A stretch of DNA of 64,000 bases from Podarcis raffonei (lineage: Eukaryota; Chordata; Lepidosauria; Squamata; Lacertidae), in the NCBI RefSeq assembly GCF_027172205.1, contig NC_070616.1, forward strand, positions 42,195,001 through 42,259,000. The letters are read 5' to 3'. Each line of letters starts with the position of its first letter. Position 1 is the first letter of the stretch. Below the pieces are notes generated by a model that did no database searches, was not told the DNA's origin, and saw only the letters and a list, made by a program, of their open reading frames with translations. Shown here piece after piece: positions 19,966-31,235 of this stretch. A program made the position numbers and the translations under genes.

Positions 19966-21004
19966 CCCACATCTGATCTAATGGCAAGGGGGCATTATTA
20001 GACAGTCTAAAATTGCTTCACTGCACCACCGATAGGCATTTTTGTGTTCTGCTTGTTAGCATCAAAAAGCCATTTGGCTGGGTTCTTGCCGTTCTTACGA
20101 TCTGTCATTCACTGTGAAATCATTGGCAGGGCACCAAACTATGTGGGGGTCCACAGCACAGTGCTGCCAGTGACCCCCTCCCACAGCACACACAAGACTG
20201 GGTCCCCTTCAAAAGCGGCACAACTACCCAGCCTCTGCTAAAACATCTGTCTGGGCCAAGGCAGCAGCAGCAGCAGCAGAGCTGGTACAGGTCAGTGAGG
20301 GTCTCTTCTGAGGGTACCCCAGTCAGTGCCCAACTTGGCCGACTGCTGACACCAGTCCTGCTGGCAGCACTTCTTGTGATACTTGACAGTCATAGAGGCT
20401 GATTGCAATACAAACTTGGGATGGCCTCATGCTTGGAGCAGGTCCAGAACTAAGAGTAAAGAAGACGCTTTGTGTGAACAGGGCCTATAAAAAATAACAA
20501 TTGCTTGTTTTCTAACTGTTCAGAATGTAGCTTATCCTATCTGCAGGAAACCTTTTCCCAGCTCTTTTATCTTGTTATTAGAGCCTATATATTCTGGATG
20601 ATGCAGCCCCCGCTCTTCACCAGCACGAAGAGCAGAAGGTCATCGCCAAACAGTTAGAACAATGTTTCGAAGCCCAGCCTGCTGCTTATCCACTTTGGAG
20701 AAGGTGATTGCGCAATGCAGAGCCAGAGATTGATTTCCAGTCTCTCTGCCTTTCACCAAACAAGCTGCTCTTTTAAACACAAGATCAGGCTATTAGGACA
20801 TAAATCTATTGGGATGGAGGACTTATTTCAACATTGCTCTCTGTCTCTTATGGTGGTTGCACCATCGCTCTCAAAGGATTGCTTTCTGCTGCCAGGACAT
20901 CCGTCCATTTAGCTCAGGAATTTCTATATTGACAGGTGGTGACTCTGTGGTTCCAGACAGGAATACTTCCCAGCCCTAGCTGCAGTTGGCAAGGATTTCA
21001 CCTG

Positions 21005-21145
21005 GTGCTGTAGCTCAGTGGTAGAGCAATTGCTTGGCATGCGGAAGGTCCCGGGTTCATCTCCAGATCAGAGTGGGGCAGTCCCCTGCCTGAGACCCTG
21101 AGGAACCACCATCAAAGCAGATACTACTGAGCTAGAAGCAGCTTT
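21005..21145 (+). mobile_element. tRNA-Ala-like SINE
   Basis: The first 60 bp fold like a tRNA: gctgtagctcagtggtagag (box A), ttggcatg at the anticodon position and ggtcccgggttcatctcc (box B). This resembles alanine tRNA. It is followed by the SINE body (cctgcctgagaccctgagga, tactactgagctag), so it is a retroposon rather than a tRNA gene. Confidence 0.85.
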
Positions 21146-21364
21146 CTATATTAAGCACACAGAGCATGTGCTCTGCCAGTGACCTACAGCCTCTCCCCGA
21201 TAACTACGTATGTCATCTGCCAAATCACCAAGTCCAGCTCCCTCAAGCATGAAAAGCATACAAAAGTCCTCAATGCCTTTTGATGCTTTCAGTGGCACAT
21301 TGACAACACAGAAAAGATGGAATGTCAACTCTTTATTGCTTTACATCAGCACAGGTGATGCAGC

Positions 21365-21570
21365 GCATTTGGGAAGGGCCATAACTCAGTGGTAGAGCAT
21401 ATGCTTTGCATGCATGCAGAAAGTCCTAAACTGAATCCCCAGCATTTCCAAAAGGGTTCAGAACACCCCAGTCTGAAACCGTGGAGAGCTCTTCCCAGTG
21501 TAGACCATACTGAGCTAAATGGGCTGATGATCTTATTCAGTACAAGGCAGTGGCCTTAATTCCTATGGAG
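21365..21570 (+). mobile_element. tRNA-Ala-like SINE
   Basis: Box A cataactcagtggtagagca, degenerate box B, body ctgaaaccgtggagagctct and tail gtacaaggcagtggcc. Second copy of the family within 400 bp, same strand. Confidence 0.82.
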
Positions 21571-21639
21571 AAGGCCTGTAGCTCAGCATTCCCCAACATC
21601 TTTCAGCAGAGCTGGGAATACCCTTTGTCTGGAACCCAG

Positions 21640-22060
21640 CAGGGCTGCTACAAGTCGTCGTTATTCCATTTCTTAAGAGACAATGGAGTGTACCTCCAGG
21701 GGTGAAGTCAAACAGCTGTGCTAGCAGCACCAAAGTGACAAGCCTGGGCAGTGTGTCTGGAGGTCCTGGGATGCCCAGGTGAGAAGACCTCCTTCTATGC
21801 CTTGCTGATGTTGCTGTCCAAAGGAAAGCAGAGCAACACATTTTGCACCAGCTTGGCTGCAGGAATCATACAAGGTGCCATCCAATCATCTTAGGGACTC
21901 CACTCCAAATTTGTGTAGGGTTTACTCCTTAGCTTTTTCTTCTCCCGAATACATCCCACAAGACAGCTCAGGTTTAGGATCAGAGTCTTCCTTCTCTTAA
22001 ATGGGCTCCCTTCCCAGGTGGTGGAGCCCCACCTGCCCACTGCAAGGTACTGTAAGCAAC
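21640..22060 (+). repeat. dispersed repeat, family unassigned
   Basis: Closely matches 30885-31235 over about 350 bp: both have agacaatggagtg, then tggtccaaag-type phrases including ccaaaggaaagcagagcaa and a final tactcctgagc/ttagc segment. Extended downstream match gggctcccttcccaggtgg is shared with 4055-4080 and, reversed, with 11110-11140. No coding potential recognised; probably non-coding part of a retroelement. Confidence 0.6.
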
Positions 22061-23276
22061 ACTCAATGAAATACAGCAATCTGATTAGTTATGAGGCAGC
22101 TTCCTATGCTCCTGCTTATCTTACTTAAAATGTTCCTATGCTGCTCTTCATTTAAATGATCCCAGAGCAGTTCACAGCACATGAACATAATGCAATAAAA
22201 TCCACATAATAGTAGACTAGTTTCTTCACACTCACACACCTCTCACTATCCTCCATCCAGGCTAGCAAGAAGCCTTATCATAGTTCAAGGAGACTTTCCA
22301 GCTAGGCAGAAAACTGTATGTAGGAAGATACAAAGCAGGACCTGTGAGGGGTTGGGCCCTGGAGAGAGTCCCACGGGCCAGGAAGAGAGGCCTGGGGAGC
22401 CACATTTGGCCCAGGTGCTTGACATTCCCCATCCTAGCTTTGCATGTTTACCTTGGTAAGCCAGCCAAATGTGCAGTTATCAGGAAGGCATTTCCACAGC
22501 AGGGGTTGGCAGCTGCAGGTATGGCAGTCGTGTGCAGCATGGCAAGGGGGCACATGGCCTTGTGAAGCCCCGTGCATGTTTTTTTCAATGCATGAAAGGC
22601 AAAGTCATGTAAACTATAATAGGCTGTTCCTGAAACTTCCCACCAATTGGTAAGGAGAAGTGAAACAATATTTTAATCACAAAAGACAAGGTCAAAAATT
22701 GTTTTTTGTAGGGAGAGTAACAAAAAGGGCTTTATGCTTTGATAACCAAATCCAAGCGTGTTAATGAAGGATCTAAAATCACAACAATGTAAAATGGAAA
22801 CGATACACTTCCTCTCGATGAATGGGCAAGAGGAAGACCCACCCCAGCTTATGGAGACATTAACGTTTTCTCCAGCATTAACACAACAGACTCTTGTTTG
22901 CAAGCTACTGGAAAAAGGAGGCATCCTTTAATGTCTGTCAGCATGCGTCACACTCCACCGCTAACATCTCTATCCAGATGAAATGGTGTCGAAGGCTGAC
23001 ATAACATTTACACTTGTTCATGCCAAATTGTTTTATTTCATGCTACAGAAAAAGGAGCTGCTTTTGGATAACATTGGACTGACATTTGCATGCACACTTG
23101 GCAGGCAGGCTGAGTCAGAGTGCCAAGAGAAAGCGTCTACTTAACAGAAGGAACGCTTGCAGAGCAGAGGGATGTGGGAACCCATTGACACCAGCAGGCT
23201 AACGTGGTTCATTTGCCTTAGGGCTGGTTTTGGGTTCAAGGTGGGCTCTAGGCAAGTGTTCTCTGCTGACTACTCC

Positions 23277-23560
23277 CAAGATCTTCATCACCATCATCAT
23301 TATTTACTTGTACCCCACTCATCTGGCTAGGTTGGCCCAGCCACTCTGGGCAGGTTCCACAGGATGTAAAAGAACACATGGTGCATCAGACATTAAAAGC
23401 TTCCAGATACAGATTCAGATGTCTATGGAAGGTCATATAATTGGTTATCTCTTGGACATCAGATGGGAGGGTGTTGCACAAAGTGAGAGGGCATTCTACT
23501 GGTGTCCTCCTGACATCAGCGCCCCATCAGAGGCATACAGGAGCTCTGGAATCTGACACG
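23277..23560 (-). mobile_element. L2-like LINE 3' end
   Basis: On the + strand: catcaccatcatcattattt, then cccactcatctggctaggtt and gcccagccactctgggcagg, then a region matching the 3' coding end of the family (agatgggagggtgttgcaca). Directly followed by a CR1 copy. Confidence 0.7.
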
Positions 23561-23601
23561 CACCATTTTAGATCTACCACAATGCCAATTGGTCCTGGTT
23601 T

Positions 23602-23850
23602 TCATAGAACCATAGAATCATAGAGTTGGAAGAGACCACAACGGCCATCGAGTCCAACCCCCTGCCAAGCAGGAAACACCATCAGAGCACTCCTGACATA
23701 TGGTTGTCAAGCCTCTGCTTAAAGACCTCCAAAGAAGGAGACTCCACCACACTCCTTGGCAGCAAATTCCACTGTCGAACAGCTCTTACTGTCAGGAAGT
23801 TTTGTCCCCACCCTCCTCTCTGCTGAGTTCTACAAGGACCAATACTGGGA
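23602..23850 (-). mobile_element. CR1 LINE 3' end
   Basis: The + strand begins with tcatagaaccatagaatcat, the reverse complement of the CR1 terminal octamer repeats. The - strand reading frame encodes RAVRQWNLLPRSVVESPSLE and FKQRLDNHMSG, matching the C-terminus of CR1 ORF2 (RVVKHWNRLPREVVEAPSLE type). Confidence 0.9.
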
Positions 23851-24564
23851 CTAAGGAGGAAGAAGCTGACCACCTGCTAGGCTGGTTGTAAGGAATAAGA
23901 GAGGAAGGTGAAAGCTGGCTGAGAGCAGACTGAAGTTAGTGGAGCAGTGCCCCATTTTCCCTAATGGGCCAGCCTCCACTGTCTAACAGTGAAGTGTTTT
24001 GACGCTTTCTGTGACCTCATAGTAGCTCAGCCAATGGCCTGGTGAATGAAAGCTCCCCGTATAGAAATACTAATGAAGGTAAATGAGGAGTGTGGGGGTG
24101 TCCAGGGGACACTGTTTTGATTTTTCTAAGGAAAGAGTGGCATGTAACAACTATCATCATCATCATCAATGGAAGAGTGTACACCACAGAAATAATCAGG
24201 GCCACCTATAGACCAAACAGCAAAACAGAGTAAGAGCATTTCTTCAACTTTTGAATACTTGCAGACCATTTCACAATCTGCTGCATGAATTATCCCCATC
24301 AGATAAGTCAAAAAAATTTACAGACTAGGTTCAAAAAATTCTATATTTATTCATGCAAATTGAACTGTTTATAGCATTTGTTTTGGCTGTTGCTGAGACA
24401 GTTAACTTATGAAACATATCTTTGAGCTCAGTGTTGCCTCCCTCACCTCACAGCCTGGTGCTGGAAGCAGTTCCCTGGGTCATCTGCCTCTAAATCTGGC
24501 CCTATTGACAACCCCTTCAGATGGATTGATATTTTTGGAATAAGCCTCCCTCATAATCTAGAAC

Positions 24565-24885
24565 ATGGGTTCTCAGATATCTGGAGCCTGGAGTCACTTT
24601 TGCAAATCTAAGAAACTGTTGTGGGCACCACAAAACACCCATTTCACAGATGAAAAACAGGTCATGCTCAGAACACACACACACACCCCTCCCAAATAAA
24701 GCTGGCAACGCACACCATATACATACAACAGGCAATCTCCCAACCAAACAGCAAAATGCAACAACAACAATAACAAAACCACACCAACAATTTTAAAGTA
24801 TTAAAAATGGTATGGCAAGGAGGCCTTGGCAGGCACCAAGGAGGAGATGGTGGTACCCATGGATGCCATGTTGAGAACCCCCGAT
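24565..24885. mobile_element. hAT-like non-autonomous element
   Basis: Ends carry gggttctcag on the left and gagaaccccc on the right as inverted repeats. Its interior phrase tggtggtacccatggatgcc matches, in reverse, the element at 47360-47600, and both contain a long stretch rich in T/G or A/C. Target duplications are not clear. Confidence 0.5.
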
Positions 24886-25616
24886 CCATCATCCCTTGCA
24901 GCAATTTGATGGATTCAAAAATCAAGGAAAACTTTTGTAATTTTGGCAGATTATGAGCTAAGCCCCCAGGATAGTAGCGTTGCTCACTACTCTGACCTCT
25001 GACCAGCTAAGAGCCACCTGCTGTTTAAGGGATTGTTGGGTGAAGGCCAGTCTCTTTCACACCTTGCACCATCCAGCCCTGAAGCGCTGGAGTAGAGCCG
25101 ATGCATTGCAAGGCTCAGGGACTAACCTCAGTGCTGACCTCCTGACTATAAAATCAGAAGCAGAGATTAAAGGTGGGACAGGAGGAATACTTTGCAGGAT
25201 GTATATAAAACACAGATTGCCAAAGTACTGTTTCCTGTGTTTTGCCATGGTGGAGTGGGGAGGGGGAAATATTTTCAGTCACTTCCAAAAACCCTTGCTG
25301 AATTATTTTCTCTGTTCTTACGGGGGGGGGGGGAGAAGAAGCCAAAAACATGCCTGCATTTCTTTAATAAGGGATACCATGCCACAGAGACAAGCAGAAA
25401 AGGATAAATCAGCAAGAAAAATAAACCAGAAGGCAATTTTTCAAATATATCTGGACATAATCAGCAAACCCAGGAGTTCTTGGATGAGACCCAGTGTATA
25501 ACTGTTAGATATTATAGGCAGTGGAAGCTGGAGTTGAAAATTAAACTGTTGATACCATAACTGGTTGAAAATGTTGAAAATGATCAAAGGGATGGAGCAA
25601 CTTCTCTTTGGGACTT

Positions 25617-25765
25617 TTCATCATCATCATAATTTATTACCCCGCCCATCTGACTGGGTCTCCCCAGCCACTCTGGGCGGCTTCCAACCAAATATCAAAA
25701 ACAATACAACAATTTCAGTGTAGAGCAAAAGCAAGTAAGAAGCAACATGACAGAGGTTTATAGAA
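25617..25765 (-). mobile_element. L2-like LINE 3' tail
   Basis: ATC repeat, then accccgcccatctgactggg, ccccagccactctgggcggc and ttccaaccaaatatcaaaaa. Short, well preserved tail. Confidence 0.75.
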
Positions 25766-26165
25766 TTCTGCAAAAGTGGGAAAAGTGGGTAGTGAAAAGT
25801 TCTTTTTCCTTGCTCAGAACACTAGAACTCAGGGCCTTCCAATGAAGCTGAATGTTGGAAGATTCAGGACCAATAAAAGAAAATATTTCTTCATGCAGCA
25901 CGTAGCTAAAGTATGGAATTCATTACCACCAGAGACAGGTTGAGTGGCTTTAAAAGAGGATTGGACAAGTTCATGGAGGATAATCCTATCAGTGGTTACT
26001 AACCTCGATAGCTATGTTCTACTGAAATCACAGTCAGGCACAGGGCTATTGTCTTGCTTGCCAGCTTCCCTTTGGCACCTGGTTGGCCACTGTGAGAATA
26101 GGATACTGGACTAGATGGCCACTGCCTTGATCCAGGAGGCTCTTCTTCTGTTCTTGTGTGATGCC
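25766..26165 (+). mobile_element. CR1/L3-type LINE 3' region
   Basis: Shows the characteristic series gtatggaattcattaccacc, ggctttaaaagaggattgga, ttcatggaggataatcctat, ggttggccactgtgagaata and ggatactggactagatggcc, ending ggctcttcttctgttcttgt. A shorter copy of the end lies at 30695-30835. Confidence 0.8.
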
Positions 26166-26832
26166 CAGAACTAGACACACAGTGTGCTTTGTTTGAGAGG
26201 CATGGCTTGTGTTTTCAACTAGAGGACACAGAAGCATTGTAAGATACTCTACTGAAGGAGTTACCAGATAAGTTGATTGTGTCATCTGAGCCTAAGCTGT
26301 AATAAAAAAAAGTTACATAGAGCTGGAACACATTTTTCATCTAATGCAGTTAAATTTTGTACCCTTTGCATCTCTTGGTTGTATCCATTGGCAGTTCTTC
26401 TGCCACACAGATAGCATTATTGAATATTTGCAACACTTTCTGTTTTTGCTGGTCTTGTAAACGTTCTTCTCTGAGACGCCAAAAGTAAGCTACTTTCTCA
26501 CCTTGGCAAAGTATTGGGGAGATGCATCAATCAAATGGTCAGGAAACACTAACAAAGACAACCTTGACTGACCCTGAAACAAACAAGGTATTGCTCTTAT
26601 CGAGGGGGAAATTCCATTTGAAAGTGGAATGACATCACAGCCTCCCAACTGGGTATTCTGTATCTAGATACCAAGAGATTTAAGGCTCCAAACCTTTACC
26701 AGCTTTGCTGTGAGTAAGCCCATTGAACCCTATGAAATTTACTCATACGTACACAAGTACTCCATTAGTTAAATACTCAGACACCAGAGGTTTTGTCAGC
26801 ATGATTAGCTAGTGACACCAAACCGAATGGAA
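26166..26832. other. intergenic, nothing recognised
   Basis: Unique AT-rich sequence between retroposons; no coding signal. Confidence 0.4.
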
Positions 26833-26844
26833 TCTGTAATCTTT

Positions 26845-27327
26845 GTTGTTGTTTGTTTAGTCGTTTAGTCGTGTCCGACTCTTCGTGACCCCATGGACCA
26901 GAGCATGCCAGGCACTTCTGTCCTCCACTGCCTCCCGCAGTTTGATCAAACTCATGCTGGTAGCTTCAAGAACACCATCCAACCATCTCATCCTCTGTCG
27001 TCCCCTTCTCCTTGTGCCCTCCATCTTCCCCAACATCAGGGTCTTTTCCAGGGAGTCTTCTCTTCTCATGAGGTGGCCAAAGTACTGGAGCCTCAGCTTC
27101 ACGATCTGTCCTTCCAGCGAGCACTCAGGGCTGATTTCCTTAAGAAAGGATGCGTTTGATCTTCTTGCAGTCCATGGGACTCTCAAGAGTCTCCTCCAGC
27201 ACCAGAATTCAAAAGCATCCATTCTTCGGCGATCAGCCTTCTTTATGGTCCAGCTCTCACTTCCATACATCACTACTGGGAAAACCATAGCTTTTACTAT
27301 GCGGACCTTCGTTGGCAAGGTGATGTC
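26845..27327 (-). mobile_element. BovB (RTE) LINE, 5' truncated, with target duplication
   Basis: On the - strand one uninterrupted frame of about 150 codons encodes the ORF2 C-terminus: VVMYGSESWTIKKADRRRMD, then FEFWCWRRLLRVPWTARRSN, FGHLMRREDSLEKTLMLGKM and WLDGVLEATSMSL, matching ruminant BovB. The 3' end is the TTG-rich tail with ttagtcgtgtccgactcttc. A 12-bp direct repeat TCTGTAATCTTT flanks the copy (26833-26844 and 27328-27339). The open frame and intact duplication suggest a fairly recent insertion. Confidence 0.95.
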
Positions 27328-27364
27328 TCTGTAATCTTTAGCTGGTTAAAATTATAGGTGGAGA

Positions 27365-28310
27365 GTTGTATCCAATGTTTGTTGTTGTTGTTGTTGTTGT
27401 TCTATTATCTGTACCCTACCCATCTGACTGGGTTCCCCCAGCCACTCTGAGCAGCTTCCAACAAATATAAAAGCATAATAAAACATCAAATATTAAAAAC
27501 TTTCCAATACAGGACTACCTTCAGATGTCTTCTAAAAGTTGTATGGGGTTTTTTTTATCTTCTTGGCATCTGAAGGGAGGGCATTCCACAGGGAGGGCGC
27601 CACTACCGGGAAGGTCCTCTGCCTGGTTCCCTGTAACCTCACTTCTCGCAGTGAGGGAACAGCCAGAAGGCCCTTAGTGCTGGACCTCAGTGTCCAGGCT
27701 GAATGATGGGGATGGAGATGCTACTTCAGGTATACTGGGCAGAGGCCGTTTGTGGATTTAAAGGTCAGCACCAACACTTTTAATTGTGCTCAGAAAAGTA
27801 CTGAGAGCCAGTGTAGATCCTTTATATGGTCCCAGCTGCTGCTCCCAGTCACCAGTTTAGCTGCCGCATTCTGGATTACCGGTAGTTGTAGATTTTGAGT
27901 CACCTTCAAAGGTAGCCCCAGGTAGAGCGTGTTGCAGTAGTCCAAGCAGGAGATAACCAGAGCAAGACAGTTTGAGGGCAGGTTGGGTCTCAGCCGGTAT
28001 ACCAGATGGAGCTACTAGACAGCTGCCCTGGACAGCTGTGAGTCCAAAATGACCCCAGGCTGCCACCTGTTCCTTCAGGGACACAGTTACCCATTCAGGA
28101 CCAGGGAATCATCCACACCCACACCTGCCCACCCCCTGCCCCCCAGAAACAGTATTTCTGTCTTGGCAGGATTCCACCTCTGTCCATCAGCTGAGAGATC
28201 CAGCAGTACCAGGAAATAGCTTTCACCTTTGTCCCTAGCCTGCCAAAGTAGGTTAGTTATACTCAGAGCAAGCACACCAAAATTAATGGACATGACTATG
28301 GGCTGTATCC
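27365..28310 (-). mobile_element. L2-like LINE, ORF2 C-terminal part and tail
   Basis: Longest L2-like copy in the window. On the + strand it opens with a TTG repeat and catctgactgggttccccca. On the - strand frames encode pieces of the reverse transcriptase C-terminal region: NPAKTEILFLGG, then after a frame change SLKEQVAAWG. Reading frames are interrupted several times, so it is inactive. Confidence 0.8.
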
Positions 28311-30270
28311 AATGATAGCCCTACTCAGAGTAGATCCAGTGAAAGCGCAGATTAAATACATGAAAGTGCATTAACCAACATTTGTTCCTTGCTCTTGAAT
28401 CTTCTCCCTAATTGTCCATACAAGATCCACAGGACAGGGACCTTTATCTTGCTTATGTTGCTCTGCCATGTGCCAAGTACACTTGATGATATTGTTACAT
28501 GCCACGCTCACCACCACAGTGGTGCCAGATTCCAGGGGTTCCAGGTGCTTACCCAGGATCTATGTTTCCTTTGGAAATGAGGCACAGTGGACTGAGGTGT
28601 CTTTATGATATAGGGTTGTATTTAAACATATATACAGCCTTAGTCTAGGTGGACGGAGTGCAGAGCATTCACATGCTAAGAAGGTTTGGCCTTTTCCATA
28701 ACGGCAGCTTTGGATGTAAAGACAGCGCAAAAGCAATGCTCTTTGTCTCTTTGTTACCACTTGTCCCGGCCAGCCCGCCCCCTTCTTCACAGAGTCGAAG
28801 GATCTCTGCCCACGACACAGAGCTGGAGGAAGCCTCCCCACTTTGCCTGGCAGTCTTTGCCCTCCTTGATGGGCCATCACTGGCCTTTGTTCTCCCAATG
28901 ACTCCCGTTGAGCAGGCTTGGCTTGTTAGCATAACTAAATCCAGGGGGCTTGGCACAGTTTAATCAAACCTTGATTAATTCTATCATTTACTAAATCCAG
29001 GAATTATGGGGAGGATCTGGCACCTAGGAGTTTAAGAGATCACTGCCCCCCACCAACTTTATAAACAATGCTCCATCTGGAACCGAATTTAGGACTGTGT
29101 GGGTGCTTCTCCTGCACGGGTTGCTGAGCTGAGGGGGTGCCACAGGGCACCATAACTATGACATCGTGCACATGCAGAACAGAAGGTGAGAGGTGGGGGT
29201 GCCAAATTTTGGGCTCACACAGGGCACTGCTGAAATTTGAAAGACCAAGTCTGCCCTTTCCAAATAGACACTTATAACAACTGCACTTTCTCTCAAAGCA
29301 CTGATAACAGTTAAAGAAAGAGGAAGTGCCTGGACAGAGATAAGTTTCAGGAGTTTTTCACTGCCTGGTTGGGCAATCTGGCCAGGTGCTGAAAGAACTG
29401 GGCAAATGAAATAACCAGGTGAGAGTCTCCTTATTTATTATTTCAATCCTCAACTGCCTCCTTCTCAAAACACGAAGAAGTAAAGAGACCGCAAGCAGCT
29501 CACTGAAAACCTGGGCTGTCTTCCAGACACCCTGGTATATCAAACTTCTCACCAACCATTAGTGTTTCCTTTCCTCCCTGCTGGGTATGTAGTAAACAAA
29601 TGTGAGGTTATCAGTATCTGTGAACCAGCATGATAACCCTAATCTTTTTTCTAGTGACTCAGAGGCTACTCATCCAAAGTTTGGTTTATTTAAGGTGTTG
29701 CTACATAAAAGGGGTGCATTGTATAGAGTTTTGTTCCAAAATCATAAAAAGTAAATAATTAAAATATTAGCTGTCTTAAAATTTTGAAACAGAGTTCCAA
29801 AACATGCCAAGGAATATACAACAGACCGATTCCTTTATATAATTTCCCCACTCAATAAAATAAAGGGCTGTAGCCACTGCAAGTCCTACTCAGAGTAGAT
29901 GCTTTGAAGTTAGAGAACATGGCTAACTTAGGTTTATGAAGTTCACTGGGTTTGCTCAGAGAAGAACTTAGTTGGATGCAACTGGAAATCTGCTGCGGTC
30001 AATAGCTTAAACTTCTACAAACCCACCAACAGGAACAGAATGTGGTCTTTCAAATTTCAGCGGGGCCTGTGCAAGGCCAAAATCCAGTGCCCACACCTCA
30101 CCTCTTGCCTTCCATTCCACTCAATTCACTGTATCATGGTTGAAACGAGCCCCCTAGGCTCAGCGCCCAGTGCAGCAGAAGCAGTCACGTTGTCCTAAAC
30201 CTGCCTCTGCCACTAAGACATGAAGGACCTGCCTTCTCTGTTATAGACCTGCACAGCCAACTTTTGTAGA
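28311..30270. other. intergenic with an inverted repeat pair of unknown family
   Basis: No gene seen. The phrase gctgaaatttgaaagaccaa at about 29232 recurs inverted near 30045-30065 with wider similarity (ggggtgccaaattttgggct versus the reverse complement of aggccaaaatccagtgccca). Tract 28488-28600 resembles 39613-39725 (shared tattgttaca and cacagtgga context). Otherwise unique. Confidence 0.4.
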
Positions 30271-30276
30271 CACATA

Positions 30277-30370
30277 AAATCATAGTGTGGATGGGACCCC
30301 AAGGATCATCTAGTCCAACTGCTGCAGTGCAGTGCAGAAATCCTGCCCACAGCCATCCCTGGGGCCGGGG
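30277..30370 (-). mobile_element. CR1 LINE 3' end fragment
   Basis: ataaaatcatagtgtggatg, then gaccccaaggatcatctagtc and caactgctgcagtgcag: the reverse complement of a CR1 terminus. Confidence 0.75.
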
Positions 30371-30694
30371 GTGAGGGGCGGTGGAGCCACCAACCTTCTG
30401 GTTAACAGCCAGGTACACAGACCCATTGCTCCCCCTGAGGTCTTCATCTGAGATACCTAGAGCTGTGCCAAAATTTATGGGAGAGGGATCTTCATAACAT
30501 TTCTGAGAAATATTGGGGAAGGGGTTCATTTATGATGTACCACCATGGGATGTGGCTGAAGAAAGCAGCACAGCAGAGGGGCTTCTTTTTTTGAGGATGG
30601 GGGTGAGGGTGTTGTAAGGGCAAGTTGTGGCAAACTGAACTTAAAATTGGAACAATTAGAAACTGAGAAAAACTGAAATTGACAGATTCATCCA

Positions 30695-30835
30695 TCCCTA
30701 GCTGTGGAATGCTGCCTTCATGTCCTGCTTACAGGCTTCCTCAAGATATCAGGTTGCCACTATGGGAGACAGAATGCTCACCTAGATGGACCTTTGGTCT
30801 AATTTAACAGGGCTCTTCTTGTGCTCTTATAGCCC
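30695..30835 (+). mobile_element. CR1/L3-type LINE 3' end fragment
   Basis: ggttgccactatgggagaca, agaatgctcacctagatgga, cctttggtctaatttaacag and ggctcttcttgtgctcttat follow the order of the longer copy at 25766-26165. Confidence 0.7.
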
Positions 30836-30884
30836 TCCTCTAAAAGAGAAGAACAACCACCAGAAATTATTGAGAAGTTTTTGG

Positions 30885-31235
30885 CATCTGTCTGTATCAA
30901 GAGACAATGGAGTGCACCTCCAGTGTTGAAGTTAAACCACTACAGAATCTACTGTGGCTGTAGAGACCGGTGTTTTTGCATCACCCAAGTGACTTCCCCG
31001 AGGTGCAAGCCTGGGCCATATATCTGGGGTTCCTGGGCTGCCCAGACAGCGTCTCCACCCGCTCTCAACCTCGATGATGGAGTCCAAAGGAAAGCAGAGC
31101 AATACATTTGGCACTGGCTTGGCTACAGGAGTTGCCAGAAAGAGGCTTACGATGTGCCAATGCAGCCGTCTGGATTGTGTAGGATTTACTCCTGAGCCTA
31201 TTCTTCTCCTGAAGATGTCCCACAAGGCAGTGGGA
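30885..31235 (+). repeat. dispersed repeat, family unassigned (second copy)
   Basis: Homologous to 21640-21985, same orientation: agagacaatggagtgcacct, ccaaaggaaagcagagcaat, ggcttggctacaggagttgc, aggatttactcctgagcct and gtcccacaaggcagtgg. No protein recognised on either strand. Confidence 0.6.

Noticed and set aside
21008-21068. A functional tRNA-Ala gene
   Set aside because: The tRNA-like head runs directly into a SINE body and tail seen in other copies; stem pairing is degraded.
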